From: Roseateles_B sp041913905
GTDB lineage: Bacteria > Pseudomonadota > Gammaproteobacteria > Burkholderiales > Burkholderiaceae_C
Assembly (NCBI GenBank): GCA_041913905.1
Contig: JAYSEK010000028.1
Coordinates: forward strand, 10,170 to 74,169
Reading direction: 5' to 3'
Length of the DNA: 64,000 nucleotides
A model generated the notes under the pieces. That model searched no databases. It had not been told where the DNA came from and was given only the letters and a program-made list of their open reading frames with translations. Every line of letters starts with the position of its first letter. Position 1 is the stretch's first letter. The position numbers were made by a program, and so were the translations under genes. Of the stretch, positions 54,393 to 61,623 are shown piece after piece.

Positions 54393-54920
54393 ATGCTGCC
54401 GCCCATGTTGACCAGCAAGCCCCCAATCTCTCAACGACACCGTGGTGACAGACGCTTCTGGCGGCCAGTCGAAGGGCTGTATTTTCAGTACCGCCGACCT
54501 GAAGAGATTGCAGCCACTTGCGTGCGCTGTGGCGCTCGTTTTGCGTTCAAGGCAGATCCAGCGAAGACTCACGAGTTCGACCCACAATCAGGCGGCTATC
54601 GCGTGCTGCGTGGTGAGGTCGCTGGAACCATCGCTGGAACTGGGGCTTGCGGCGCGTGCGGGAAGATAGTTCGTTCGATTTCCTGGCCGCAGGCCGCCTT
54701 TTTTCAGGTGCGAGTGCCGGAAGGCATTGTTTGGGCGTGGAGCAAGCAGCATCTCCCTGCGCTTCGCGCACGAATTGCCGGTGACAAGACAGAGCTGAGG
54801 CGTCTCGCATCCGAGAGCTGCGATATGGCTCGATTCGTCGCGCGCCTGCCTCGTTATGCCGTGCTGACTAAGAATCGTGTTCGCCTGCTGACAGCGCTAG
54901 ACCGTCTGGCCAGCAGTTGA
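54393..54920 (+). CDS. Hypothetical protein with zinc-ribbon-like cysteines
   Basis: An unrecognised 175-residue protein. Two cysteine pairs, CVRCG (about 43-47) and CGACG (about 85-89), suggest a zinc ribbon split by a beta hairpin. The C-terminus is an Arg-rich helical region. GAGGA lies nine bases before the ATG at 54393; a second ATG is 12 bp further on. Local base composition is lower in G+C than most of the window, which hints at transfer. Confidence 0.55.
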   Translation: MLPPMLTSKPPISQRHRGDRRFWRPVEGLYFQYRRPEEIAATCVRCGARFAFKADPAKTHEFDPQSGGYRVLRGEVAGTIAGTGACGACGKIVRSISWPQAAFFQVRVPEGIVWAWSKQHLPALRARIAGDKTELRRLASESCDMARFVARLPRYAVLTKNRVRLLTALDRLASS

Positions 54921-54932
54921 GTCGCTGTAGCC

Positions 54933-55073
54933 ACAGCAAATGACTGACCACTGCAAACGCCGCTCATATGGGGCTCCGGGGTCAGGTCTTGAATCCGAAA
55001 AGCAAGCAGCGTCGAGGCACTGCACCCTTTAGGCGCCAAGCTCGCACTGGAGCAACAGCAAATGACTGACCAC
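54933..55073. repeat. Direct repeat of the SMI1 gene start flanking a dispersed repeat
   Basis: A 19-bp sequence ACAGCAAATGACTGACCAC occurs at 54933-54951 and again at 55055-55073, where it carries the SMI1/KNR4 gene start. Both are followed by a TGCAA. Between them lies a GGGGTCAGGTCTTGAATCC repeat (54978-54996). The first copy leads to no long frame. The layout suggests a local duplication or target-site duplication. Confidence 0.65.
54978..54996 (+). repeat. GGGGTCAGGTCTTGAATCC dispersed repeat
   Basis: This copy lies within the directly repeated segment before the SMI1 gene. It is among the copies most like the RAYT flanks, because it retains the GAAT extension. Confidence 0.7.
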
Positions 55074-55541
55074 CTGCAAGCACTGATCGCCCGCTGCCGC
55101 GCCGAGCACGCCTGCAAGCCGGGTGCATCCGCTGAGGAGATCCAGGCCGCAGAATTGCGGATCGGCTTCCCGTTCACCGCCGAACTCCGCGAGCTCCTGC
55201 AAGCCTGCAATGGCATCGACTTCTGGGCAGCGGGCAACTATCCGTGCCGGCTCTTGTCCCTCCAGGAAATGGTGGCCGCGCGCGACTACCTCAGCACCGA
55301 CGACGGGCCTCCAGGGCTGCTTGCGCTGTTGGCCGCGGAGTCCGATTGTGTCGCCATCGGGCTCGACCGGGCGCATGCAAGCTACGGAAGGATCGTCGAC
55401 TGTTCGCATGAAGCGTTTCCCTGCGAACTGAGCGGCGTGTGCGAATCGCTGCAGGACATGCTGACGCTCGTTCTCGACAGCGGCGATGAGGAGTGGATCT
55501 GGCCAGCGGCCTGCGGCTCCGGTGTTGACTATGCGGCATGA
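55062..55541 (+). CDS. SMI1/KNR4 (SUKH) family protein
   Basis: A 159-residue SUKH-type protein. It shows the N-terminal helix and GASAEEIQAAELRIGFPFTA, ELRELLQACNGIDFW, and a C-terminal acidic DSGDEEWIWP. SUKH proteins are often immunity partners of toxins, but no toxin gene is seen alongside. It might therefore be an orphan immunity protein or have another role. Its start region is directly repeated 122 bp upstream. Confidence 0.75.
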   Translation: MTDHLQALIARCRAEHACKPGASAEEIQAAELRIGFPFTAELRELLQACNGIDFWAAGNYPCRLLSLQEMVAARDYLSTDDGPPGLLALLAAESDCVAIGLDRAHASYGRIVDCSHEAFPCELSGVCESLQDMLTLVLDSGDEEWIWPAACGSGVDYAA

Positions 55542-55544
55542 GGC

Positions 55545-55560
55545 GGGCGTCAGGTCTTGC
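55545..55560 (+). repeat. GGGCGTCAGGTCTTGC dispersed repeat
   Basis: A diverged copy four bases after the SMI1 stop codon. It belongs to the family described at 56101. Confidence 0.6.
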
Positions 55561-55650
55561 CTCTAAAACCCGTCAGCCTTGTCCCCTGCCCCGCCTTCGA
55601 GTCCTCACAAGCGCTTCGGCAGAACCGCCAGGCATATCGGACTGGCCAGG

Positions 55651-56028
55651 TCATTGGCCTGCGCTCGACGCAGCGCCTGAAGCATGGCTCGCAGACGAAG
55701 TGCGCTCCACCCCCTCCACCCGGCCCTCAGGCGAAATGCTCAACGCAATCCATGCGGTGCGCAGCGCCCCATCCTTCTCGTAGGGTTCTTCCTCGGGAAA
55801 CAACTGGCGAAGAAGTTGCTGTGCTTGCGCAGCGGTTTTCCCTTTCACCGCCATATCAGCCAGGGCCTGCAAGGCTTCAATCTGGTGCTCAGCCTCGTCG
55901 CGCATCTGCTCCCGGTAAGACATGGTGATGCTTTGGTCAACCGCTTGATATAGCCACCATCCATTGGTTCCTACGAGTGCCACGGCGAGTGCGGCTGCGA
56001 GCCATTTGCTCGTCCATTGAACAGTCAA
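55651..56028 (-). CDS. Hypothetical single-pass membrane protein
   Basis: An unrecognised 125-residue protein. One N-terminal membrane helix (WLAAALAVALVGTNGWWLYQ) is followed by an acidic helical periplasmic region, EQMRDEAEHQIEALQALADM and a Gln-rich stretch. The start is a TTG at 56028 with AAGGAGGG just before it, a strong ribosome site that favours this start. The gene is not obviously linked to its neighbours. Confidence 0.6.
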   Translation of the reverse strand: MTVQWTSKWLAAALAVALVGTNGWWLYQAVDQSITMSYREQMRDEAEHQIEALQALADMAVKGKTAAQAQQLLRQLFPEEEPYEKDGALRTAWIALSISPEGRVEGVERTSSASHASGAASSAGQ

Positions 56029-56100
56029 GAAGCCCTCCTTAGGTCGGTGCGTGTCAAGATAGTTGTCGCCTCAGTCATGCCGCCCTGGCCTGAGAGAGCG

Positions 56101-56274
56101 GCACCAGGGTCACGCGGCACCAGGCACCGGGGTCAGCACCGGGGTCAGGGTCAGCACCGGGGTCAGGCCTTAAATTTCAAGCCCCCCCTGCCCGCTCTTC
56201 TCCCATCATCCTCTACCCTGCCCACGCCTCGAGCCCCCGCGCGTCGCGCTCACCCGCATCAGGCCTTAAATTCC
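56101..56274. repeat. Repeat cluster upstream of the RAYT gene
   Basis: Three copies of the 12-mer CACCGGGGTCAG occur at 56125, 56137 and 56155. The last runs into GGGGTCAGGCCTTAAATTTC (56159-56178). A further copy, GCATCAGGCCTTAAATTCC, is at 56256-56274, just before the transposase gene. The core GGGGTCAG(G)-(T/C)CTT-(G/A)AAT is shared with single copies at 23577, 35593, 40215, 51406, 54978, 55545 and 58594. These are most simply read as REP-like elements mobilised by the RAYT. Confidence 0.7.
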
Positions 56275-56306
56275 AACTCCAACTGACGCCGATATGGAGT
56301 GGCCCG

Positions 56307-57191
56307 ATGACCCGCCCGCTGCGCATCGAATTCCCCGGTGCGATCTACCACGTGACCTCGCGCGGCGATCGCCGGGAGCCCATCTTTGATGACGATGTTG
56401 ACCGGGAGCGTCTCCTGGCCATCGTCGCCCAGACCCTGCAGCGCTGCGACGCACAGATGCTGGCCTACTGCCTGATGGGCAATCACTACCACTTCGTGCT
56501 GTACACGCGCCGCGCCAATCTCTCGGCGCTGATGCAGCAGCTCAACGGCATCTACACGCAGGCGTACAACCGCCGGCATGCCAAGGTCGGGCATCTGTTC
56601 CAGGGGCGGTTCAAGGCGATTCTTGTCGATCGGGACAGCTATCTGCTGGAGGTCTGTCGCTATGTCGAGCTCAATCCGGTGCGGGCCGGCATGGTGGAGA
56701 GCCCTGGCGACTGGCAATGGTCCAGCTATCGCGCCCACTGCCTGCAATGCGATGCGCCGGGCTGGCTCGACGTGGATGGCCTGCACGACTACCTGCTGGG
56801 CAAGGAGGCGAGCACGATGGCCTTGAGGCGGCGTGCAGTGCGGCGCTATGCGGAGCTGGTGGCGGCTCCGCAAGGGCGTTCTTTGTGGGAGCAGGCGCTC
56901 AGGCAGCAGATCTATCTTGGCGACGAGGCGTTTGTTGCGCGCATGCAGGCGCAGGCGGGGAAGGGCTCTGCGTTAGATCGGTCGAACGACGTCGCCAAGG
57001 TACAGCGTCAACAGCAGGATGAGAGGACGCTGCAGCACTACCTGGCCGTCTCGACCACACGCGAAGAGGCCCTGTGGCTCGCGCATGCAAAGTCCGCCAT
57101 GACGATGACCCGAATCGGGCGCGAGTTGGGGCTGACGACGGCGCGGGTGAGCCAGTTGATCAAGAAGCACGGGGAGAGGATTGGGCCTTGA
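56307..57191 (+). CDS. REP-associated tyrosine transposase (RAYT)
   Basis: A 294-residue Y1/HUH transposase of the RAYT class. It starts MTRPLRIEFPGAIYHVTSRG, has the metal-binding HUH motif in GNHYHFVLYT (His 60 and His 62) and the RYVELNPVRAG segment with the likely catalytic Tyr 119. The C-terminal helix-turn-helix (TRIGRELGLTTARVSQLIKK) is typical of the longer RAYTs. RAYTs are usually single-copy domesticated enzymes that act on REP hairpins. Dispersed repeats with a shared core lie upstream and downstream, and its own stop codon sits inside one. Confidence 0.93.
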   Translation: MTRPLRIEFPGAIYHVTSRGDRREPIFDDDVDRERLLAIVAQTLQRCDAQMLAYCLMGNHYHFVLYTRRANLSALMQQLNGIYTQAYNRRHAKVGHLFQGRFKAILVDRDSYLLEVCRYVELNPVRAGMVESPGDWQWSSYRAHCLQCDAPGWLDVDGLHDYLLGKEASTMALRRRAVRRYAELVAAPQGRSLWEQALRQQIYLGDEAFVARMQAQAGKGSALDRSNDVAKVQRQQQDERTLQHYLAVSTTREEALWLAHAKSAMTMTRIGRELGLTTARVSQLIKKHGERIGP

Positions 57192-57202
57192 ATCTAAAGG
57201 CC
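57183..57202. repeat. Repeat overlapping the RAYT stop codon
   Basis: GGGCCTTGAATCTAAAGGCC, with arms GGCCTT and AAGGCC, spans the RAYT stop (TGA at 57189-57191). It mirrors the AGGCCTTAAATT repeat that precedes the gene, so the RAYT is flanked by related palindromic ends. Confidence 0.7.
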
Positions 57203-57390
57203 TTCACAGCTAAGACCGTCCCCTACCTCCCTGCATGCCAGGCTCACCCAAGCCCGCCGAATGCTCACCACCCCTGAGGACCTGAAGCCAGTCCGGCCCC
57301 TCTCAGACTGAGAAGCCATCCCTACACTCCCCACCGCAGCACCAGGCCGGCCTTCCCTCCCCGCGGCACGACGGAAGCTCCGCATCGCAC

Positions 57391-57423
57391 GATGCAACCA
57401 TTGCATCAGTGCACTCATTGCAC
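57391..57423. promoter_or_regulatory. Palindromes upstream of the DUF4160/DUF2442 pair
   Basis: Two adjacent dyads occur: GATGCAA (57391-57397) with TTGCATC (57401-57407), and GTGCA (57409-57413) with TGCAC (57419-57423). They lie 14-46 bp before the DUF4160 start. This is where an autoregulatory operator of a toxin-antitoxin locus would be expected. Confidence 0.5.
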
Positions 57424-57436
57424 CATACTTCCTACC

Positions 57437-57613
57437 ATGCCAATCCTGGCACATCTGAGCACCTGCAAGATCGCCATGTTCGCCGCCGATCACAACCCGC
57501 CCCACTTCCACCTCATGGCCAATGACGGTGGCCAGGCGCTGGTGGAGATCAAAGGGCTGACCGTGATTCGCGGCAAAGTGAATGCCGCTGCATTGAAGGA
57601 GGCGCTCAGCTGA
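57437..57613 (+). CDS. DUF4160 protein, candidate toxin-antitoxin member
   Basis: A 58-residue protein with the DUF4160 signature: MPILAHLSTCKIAMFAADHN, then PPHFHLMANDGGQALVEIKG. DUF4160 genes are frequent neighbours of DUF2442 genes, as here, and the pair is considered toxin-antitoxin-like. Its biochemical activity is not known. The start at 57437 matches the family N-terminus. The DUF2442-HTH gene follows 50 bp later. Confidence 0.85.
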   Translation: MPILAHLSTCKIAMFAADHNPPHFHLMANDGGQALVEIKGLTVIRGKVNAAALKEALS

Positions 57614-57663
57614 GCCCGTCAGAACGGGGCCGCCCTCGCGGCCCGATGGAAGGAACTCAACCC

Positions 57664-58143
57664 ATGAGCAAGCATTTCACCCTGCGCAGGGTGAAGATCC
57701 TGGACGGTCTCCAACTCGCCCTGGTCTATGCAGACGGCGGAGCCTTCACCGTGGACCTGGCCTCCATCGTCAAGCGCCACAAGACGCTGGCCCCGCTGCG
57801 CGATGCGGCGGTGTTCAGCAAACCCAAGATCACCGACGGTGGCAGCACCCTCACCTGGGCCGGCCATGACGCGCTGCAACTGGCCGCGGACAATCTGCGC
57901 GCCCGCGCCATCGAGCAGGCGGGCGGCGTCTCGCATGAGTTCATCTGGCACTGGATGGACAAGCACCAGCTGACCCTGGACCAGGCGGCAAAGCAGCTGG
58001 GCCTGTCCCGCCGCATGCTCGCCTACTACCGCAGCGGCGAGAAGCCGGTGCCGCTCACCGTGGGGCTGGCCTGCCTGGGCTGGGAAATGGTGCAGACGCA
58101 GCCGGGCGCCGCCAATGATGGGCTGTTTGCCATTGCGGGTTGA
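57664..58143 (+). CDS. DUF2442 protein with C-terminal helix-turn-helix
   Basis: A 159-residue protein. A DUF2442 domain (about 1-90, including LALVYADGGAFTVDLASIVK) is followed by a helix-turn-helix (LTLDQAAKQLGLSRRMLAYY). The HTH would suit an antitoxin that represses its own operon. GGAAGGAA precedes the ATG at 57664. It is paired with the DUF4160 gene and, with it, forms a candidate toxin-antitoxin system. Confidence 0.82.
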   Translation: MSKHFTLRRVKILDGLQLALVYADGGAFTVDLASIVKRHKTLAPLRDAAVFSKPKITDGGSTLTWAGHDALQLAADNLRARAIEQAGGVSHEFIWHWMDKHQLTLDQAAKQLGLSRRMLAYYRSGEKPVPLTVGLACLGWEMVQTQPGAANDGLFAIAG

Positions 58144-58201
58144 CGGGGCGCCTGGGACGGTAGAGGGGAGATCAGGAAGCGCCAGGCTCTGCGAATGAGG
58201 A

Positions 58202-58234
58202 TTCCTGGACGTGCCGATCGAAGACCCCCACTGA
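58202..58234 (+). pseudogene. Possible 3' remnant of a higB toxin gene
   Basis: A short frame reads FLDVPIEDPH then stop, directly upstream of higA. It resembles the C-terminal EDYH end of HigB toxins, which normally precede higA. An in-frame stop occurs two codons earlier, so no toxin can be made. The match is short and could be chance. Confidence 0.3.
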
Positions 58235-58271
58235 CCGTCCGGCGCCCTTGCCTCGCTTTACAGGAGTTCCT

Positions 58272-58574
58272 ATGTTCAAGAACGGAATGCGGCCGGTCCA
58301 TCCCGGCGATGTCCTGCTGGAGGACTACATCAAGCCACTGGGCATGAGCGTCCATGCGACGTCGAAGGCCCTGCATGTGCCTTACAGCCGCCTGCGCGAG
58401 ATCGTCGATGGCAAGCGCGGCGTGAGTGCCGACACCGCCCTGCGCCTGGAACGCTATTTCGGCAGCGAGGCACAAGGCTGGCTCAATCTCCAGACGGCCT
58501 ACGATCTGCGTGTGGCCGAGAAGGCCGTAGCCGAGCAGATCCAGAAGGAAATCGAGCCGCTGGCTGCGGCCTGA
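58272..58574 (+). CDS. higA: HigA-family (XRE) antitoxin
   Basis: A 100-residue XRE-type DNA-binding antitoxin with MRPVHPGDVLLEDYIKPLGM, the HigA/VapI start, and the SVHATSKALHVPYSRLREIV helix-turn-helix. The C-terminal tail matches HigA length. CAGGAGTT precedes the ATG. No intact higB toxin gene precedes it, which is unusual, because higB normally comes first. Confidence 0.9.
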   Translation: MFKNGMRPVHPGDVLLEDYIKPLGMSVHATSKALHVPYSRLREIVDGKRGVSADTALRLERYFGSEAQGWLNLQTAYDLRVAEKAVAEQIQKEIEPLAAA

Positions 58575-58593
58575 GCCCGCGGGGGGGGGCGAA

Positions 58594-58622
58594 GTCAAGG
58601 ACTGACCCCGGGGCGATTCAAG
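58594..58622 (-). repeat. GGGGTCAGTCCTTGAC dispersed repeat after higA
   Basis: A diverged copy, 20 bp after the higA stop, in the reverse orientation. It continues into a TTGAATCGCCCC segment. It belongs to the family described at 56101. Confidence 0.6.
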
Positions 58623-58649
58623 TCGCTACTCGCGTCTCAGCAACGACCA

Positions 58650-59675
58650 TCACTCGACAGCCGCCGGCTCATTCTCCAGATGCCGCTCAGGCTCCGTGGT
58701 GCGGAGGATTTCGTTCAGCACTGACGTGGCGTAATTCCCTGCGGGCAAGGCGAAGGTGAGCACCAGCTGATCGGCCTGCGGCCATTCCCAGCGCATGTCC
58801 GCCGGGCTCGCCACCAGCGCGCGGCGCTCCTGGTCCAGGCCGGCGTGTTCCATGCCGTCGCACAAGCTGGCATGACGTCCCGCCACGCCCACTTCCAGGG
58901 CCTGCGCCTGATCGGAGCTGCTCACCCGGCCCCGCCCCCAGAGCGGTCCGGTGGGGCGGCCCGCTTCGTCCATCACGTCACCGGGCAGGGACTTGCCCCA
59001 GAGGCCCTGCTGAATGCGCAGCGCCAGCACTTCATTGAAGACAAAGGAGCGCACCGCCGACAGGTAGAGGCCTTTCTTCTTCGGATTGCGCACGCGGATT
59101 TCGCGCGCCAGCATGGCACGGCCCTGCTCGACGTTGCCGCCATCATGGCCGAAACGCTGAGCGCCAAAGTAGTTCGGCACGCCCTGTGACGCGATCGACT
59201 GCAGATTGGCTTCGATGGCATTGCGGTCGCCGGCCACGTCGCGCAGCACGATGCGGAAGCGATTGCCCTGCAGGTCACCGGGACGCAGCTTCTTCACGTG
59301 GCGGCTCTGGCTCAGCACCTTGAATTCCGGGTGCTGGAGCTGGGTCAGGTCGGGCGTCTCGCCTTTCCCTTTCCCAATCGGCAAATAGATGCTGAACCAC
59401 TGCCGGGTGATGGCGTAGCGGTCCTTGAGGCCGGCATAGCCCACGTCCCGTTCCTGCACGCCGACGGCCTCGGCCAGTTGCTGGGCGACGAAAGCGGTGT
59501 TGGCGCCGTTCTTCTCGACGTCCAGCCAGAGGTGTTCGCCCTCACCGGAAGGCAGCTGCAGCGGCAGCTCCGTCACGATGAAATCTTCGTTGAGCAGTTT
59601 CAGCGTGGCGCTGGCCCCGCTGGCCGGATATGCGTTGGGCCATTGCGGCAAGGTGGTGTATTGAGCGTCGGTCAT
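58650..59675 (-). CDS. truD: tRNA pseudouridine(13) synthase
   Basis: A 341-residue TruD that isomerises uridine 13 of tRNA-Glu. The catalytic aspartate is in GYAGLKDRYAITRQWFS. NRFRIVLRDVAGD and NYFGAQRFGHDGGN are family motifs. The frame is open upstream, but the ATG at 59675 (MTDAQYTTLPQ) gives the normal N-terminus. The gene is 187 bp downstream of the hipA-like gene on the same strand, with no ribosome-site overlap. Confidence 0.95.
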   Translation of the reverse strand: MTDAQYTTLPQWPNAYPASGASATLKLLNEDFIVTELPLQLPSGEGEHLWLDVEKNGANTAFVAQQLAEAVGVQERDVGYAGLKDRYAITRQWFSIYLPIGKGKGETPDLTQLQHPEFKVLSQSRHVKKLRPGDLQGNRFRIVLRDVAGDRNAIEANLQSIASQGVPNYFGAQRFGHDGGNVEQGRAMLAREIRVRNPKKKGLYLSAVRSFVFNEVLALRIQQGLWGKSLPGDVMDEAGRPTGPLWGRGRVSSSDQAQALEVGVAGRHASLCDGMEHAGLDQERRALVASPADMRWEWPQADQLVLTFALPAGNYATSVLNEILRTTEPERHLENEPAAVE

Positions 59676-59862
59676 GAGCAGGCTGGCGACAGCAGCTGTC
59701 GATAGGGAGGGGCTGTCTGGCGCCCGGGGGCAGTCCAGCCGGCGATTCTCTCCCGCCCGCAGGACTTTGCGAGCGTCAACGGCTGCGGCTTCACGGGAAA
59801 TCCCTGCGCGCATGGCTGGTGGCTTCTGGGCGGTGAGGTCAGCTCAAGGCGGTGACGGGGGA

Positions 59863-61230
59863 TCACCCCGGCAGCAAGGGCCCCACAAACGCCCTCACCC
59901 TCTCCAGATTCCGCCCGGCCAGCTCCTGCATCGCGGGCGACACCGGCACTGGCAATACCTCCTCCTGCGCCGCCCGCCAGAACCGGTCCGCGGCCTCCGC
60001 CGCGCAGCGCCACACCTCGGGCTTGGCGCCGATGGTGCCGACCTTGGGCTCGAGGGTCGTGAGCTCTGGATCCACGCCGCCGCCCAGCGAGGCGTAGCGC
60101 ATGGGCAGGATGTCGTAGGCCGGGGCCAGCCCCAGGAACTCGCCGTCCTCGCGGATCAGCAGGGAGATGTTCTCGAAGTGGCGGTCGCTGTTGCCAATGA
60201 GTTCGCTGAACGCGGCCATGGTGTCCACGCGGCGCACGTCCTCGGCGCTGAGGAAGCGCGCCTGCTGGCAGCGGGCGGCGAACTCGGACCAGGAGTCGCG
60301 CTGCCCGAAGTATTCGTCATCCACCGCGCCGGCCGAGAGCAGGCCGATGCGGCCATGCAGGTCCACACGGTCGAAACGCTGGACCTCCAGGAAGACGAAG
60401 TCGCCCTGCGCGAGCAGCCGGGAGCGGCTCGCGGGAATGCCCACCTCGTCCAATGAGCGCAAGGCCAGGTGCTCCAGCGGCAGAAGCTCGGCCATGCGGC
60501 TGCCCTGCTTCGCGAACTTCACGATGACATGGCCGGCATCCTGCGTCAGCCACAGGAACTTGGGCTGCTCGCCGCCGGCGCTGGAGCCATAGGCCGCGCC
60601 TTTGAGCTGCGAGGCCATCGCGACATAGGCGTCGAGCTTGCTCTCCGCCGGCGTGGGGGGCAGCTCGCGGAGGTCCAGCTCGCGCTGCAGGGCGGCGTCG
60701 CCGAAGACCAGATTGCCGGGCAGGTTCAGCCCCCGGGTGAAGAGCCAGACCACGCGGTGGTCGTCATGCCAGTCCCGCAGGCTGGCCGGGAAGCCGGACG
60801 CCCGAGCCGCTTCCTGCGCCTGCTGGCGGCCCAGGAAGCCCGAGGGGGCGGCGAAGGCCATGTAGGGCGGCAGGCCCTCGTACAAGCGCGTGACGCCGGC
60901 CTGACGCTCCAGCGTGGCGCCGCCGGCCAGGAACTCCACGTCGGCAAAGGGCTCAATCCGGCCGCTGCTCAGATGGCGGTAGATGCGCTGCCGGGGGGCC
61001 AGGCCCAGCGGCAACTCACGCAGCAGCGCGTAGCGGGGCGTGCGCTCGCCTTTGATGCGGAAGCTACTGACTGAATGCGGCAGCCGTTGAATAGTTCGAG
61101 ACAGCGTTGGCTGGCTGATGTCCAGCATCGCCATCAACTGGGCAGCAGACAACGGCCCTCCTATGAGAGCGCGTTCGATTTCGCGGGAATGATCCGCGGT
61201 GGAAAGACGCCGCCGAATGCTCATTGGCAT
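59863..61230 (-). CDS. HipA-family kinase with fused N-terminal HTH (YjjJ-like)
   Basis: A 455-residue HipA homologue. The N-terminal 65 residues form a helix-turn-helix (SAAQLMAMLDISQPTLSRTI) that takes the place of a separate HipB. The HipA kinase domain follows, with GNSDRHFENISLL (catalytic loop, about 344-356) and LAPAYDILPM (metal-binding loop, about 369-376). This is the layout of Escherichia coli YjjJ. Known HipA toxins phosphorylate aminoacyl-tRNA synthetases; the target here is unknown. The start is at 61230 or 61224; neither has a clear ribosome site. Both key loops look intact. Confidence 0.88.
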   Translation of the reverse strand: MPMSIRRRLSTADHSREIERALIGGPLSAAQLMAMLDISQPTLSRTIQRLPHSVSSFRIKGERTPRYALLRELPLGLAPRQRIYRHLSSGRIEPFADVEFLAGGATLERQAGVTRLYEGLPPYMAFAAPSGFLGRQQAQEAARASGFPASLRDWHDDHRVVWLFTRGLNLPGNLVFGDAALQRELDLRELPPTPAESKLDAYVAMASQLKGAAYGSSAGGEQPKFLWLTQDAGHVIVKFAKQGSRMAELLPLEHLALRSLDEVGIPASRSRLLAQGDFVFLEVQRFDRVDLHGRIGLLSAGAVDDEYFGQRDSWSEFAARCQQARFLSAEDVRRVDTMAAFSELIGNSDRHFENISLLIREDGEFLGLAPAYDILPMRYASLGGGVDPELTTLEPKVGTIGAKPEVWRCAAEAADRFWRAAQEEVLPVPVSPAMQELAGRNLERVRAFVGPLLPG

Positions 61231-61400
61231 ACTTTATGAATAGTTCAACGGATTGTCTATGGCTTCACCACCGCCCTCCGGACCGCCTCCGACCCATAGG
61301 CCAGGCCAGTCCACGACGGCGCGCAACCTTCGCGGCCCGGTGGCACCACAGCGCATTGACCCTCGCCAAAACGGGCCGTTTCACCCTCCGCATAGAATCA

Positions 61401-61486
61401 CGCCTTCGCTAGGGGTGCTGGCTCACCACATGAGCCGGCTGAGAAAGTCCCTTTGAACCTGATCGACGGCATGTCGCCGTCAGGCC
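61401..61486 (+). promoter_or_regulatory. TPP (THI-box) riboswitch
   Basis: All core elements of a thiamine-pyrophosphate aptamer appear in order. AGGGGTGC (61411-61418) comes first, then a P3 stem GGCTCA/TGAGCC (61420-61425 with 61431-61436). CTGAGA (61439-61444) and CCCTTTGAACCTGATC (61449-61464) follow, then a P4/P5 region with GGCATG. CCT (61403-61405) can pair with AGG (61482-61484) to close P1. A TAGAAT -10-like box (61393-61398) lies just upstream. It leads the TonB-dependent receptor gene. Confidence 0.92.
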
Positions 61487-61506
61487 GCAAATGTTCATCT
61501 TTGCGG
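61485..61506 (+). promoter_or_regulatory. Hairpin downstream of the TPP aptamer
   Basis: CCGCAAA (61485-61491) and TTTGCGG (61500-61506) form a perfect 7-bp stem with an 8-nt loop. Its 5' arm begins at the end of the aptamer's P1. There is no T-tract, so it could be an expression platform or a spacer rather than a terminator. Confidence 0.55.
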
Positions 61507-61623
61507 CCCGAGTTAATCCTCGCGCAGGGAAGCACGCACGCCACGGCCTGAGCTTTCAGCACTCTCAGCAGGCCCTCGATGTGGCCGCATCGCCGCCCTG
61601 CCATCGCATAGAGCAGTCCGACG

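Noticed and set aside
55062..55541. Polymorphic toxin/immunity locus around the SMI1 gene
   Set aside because: No toxin-like or secretion-linked gene was found in the adjacent frames.
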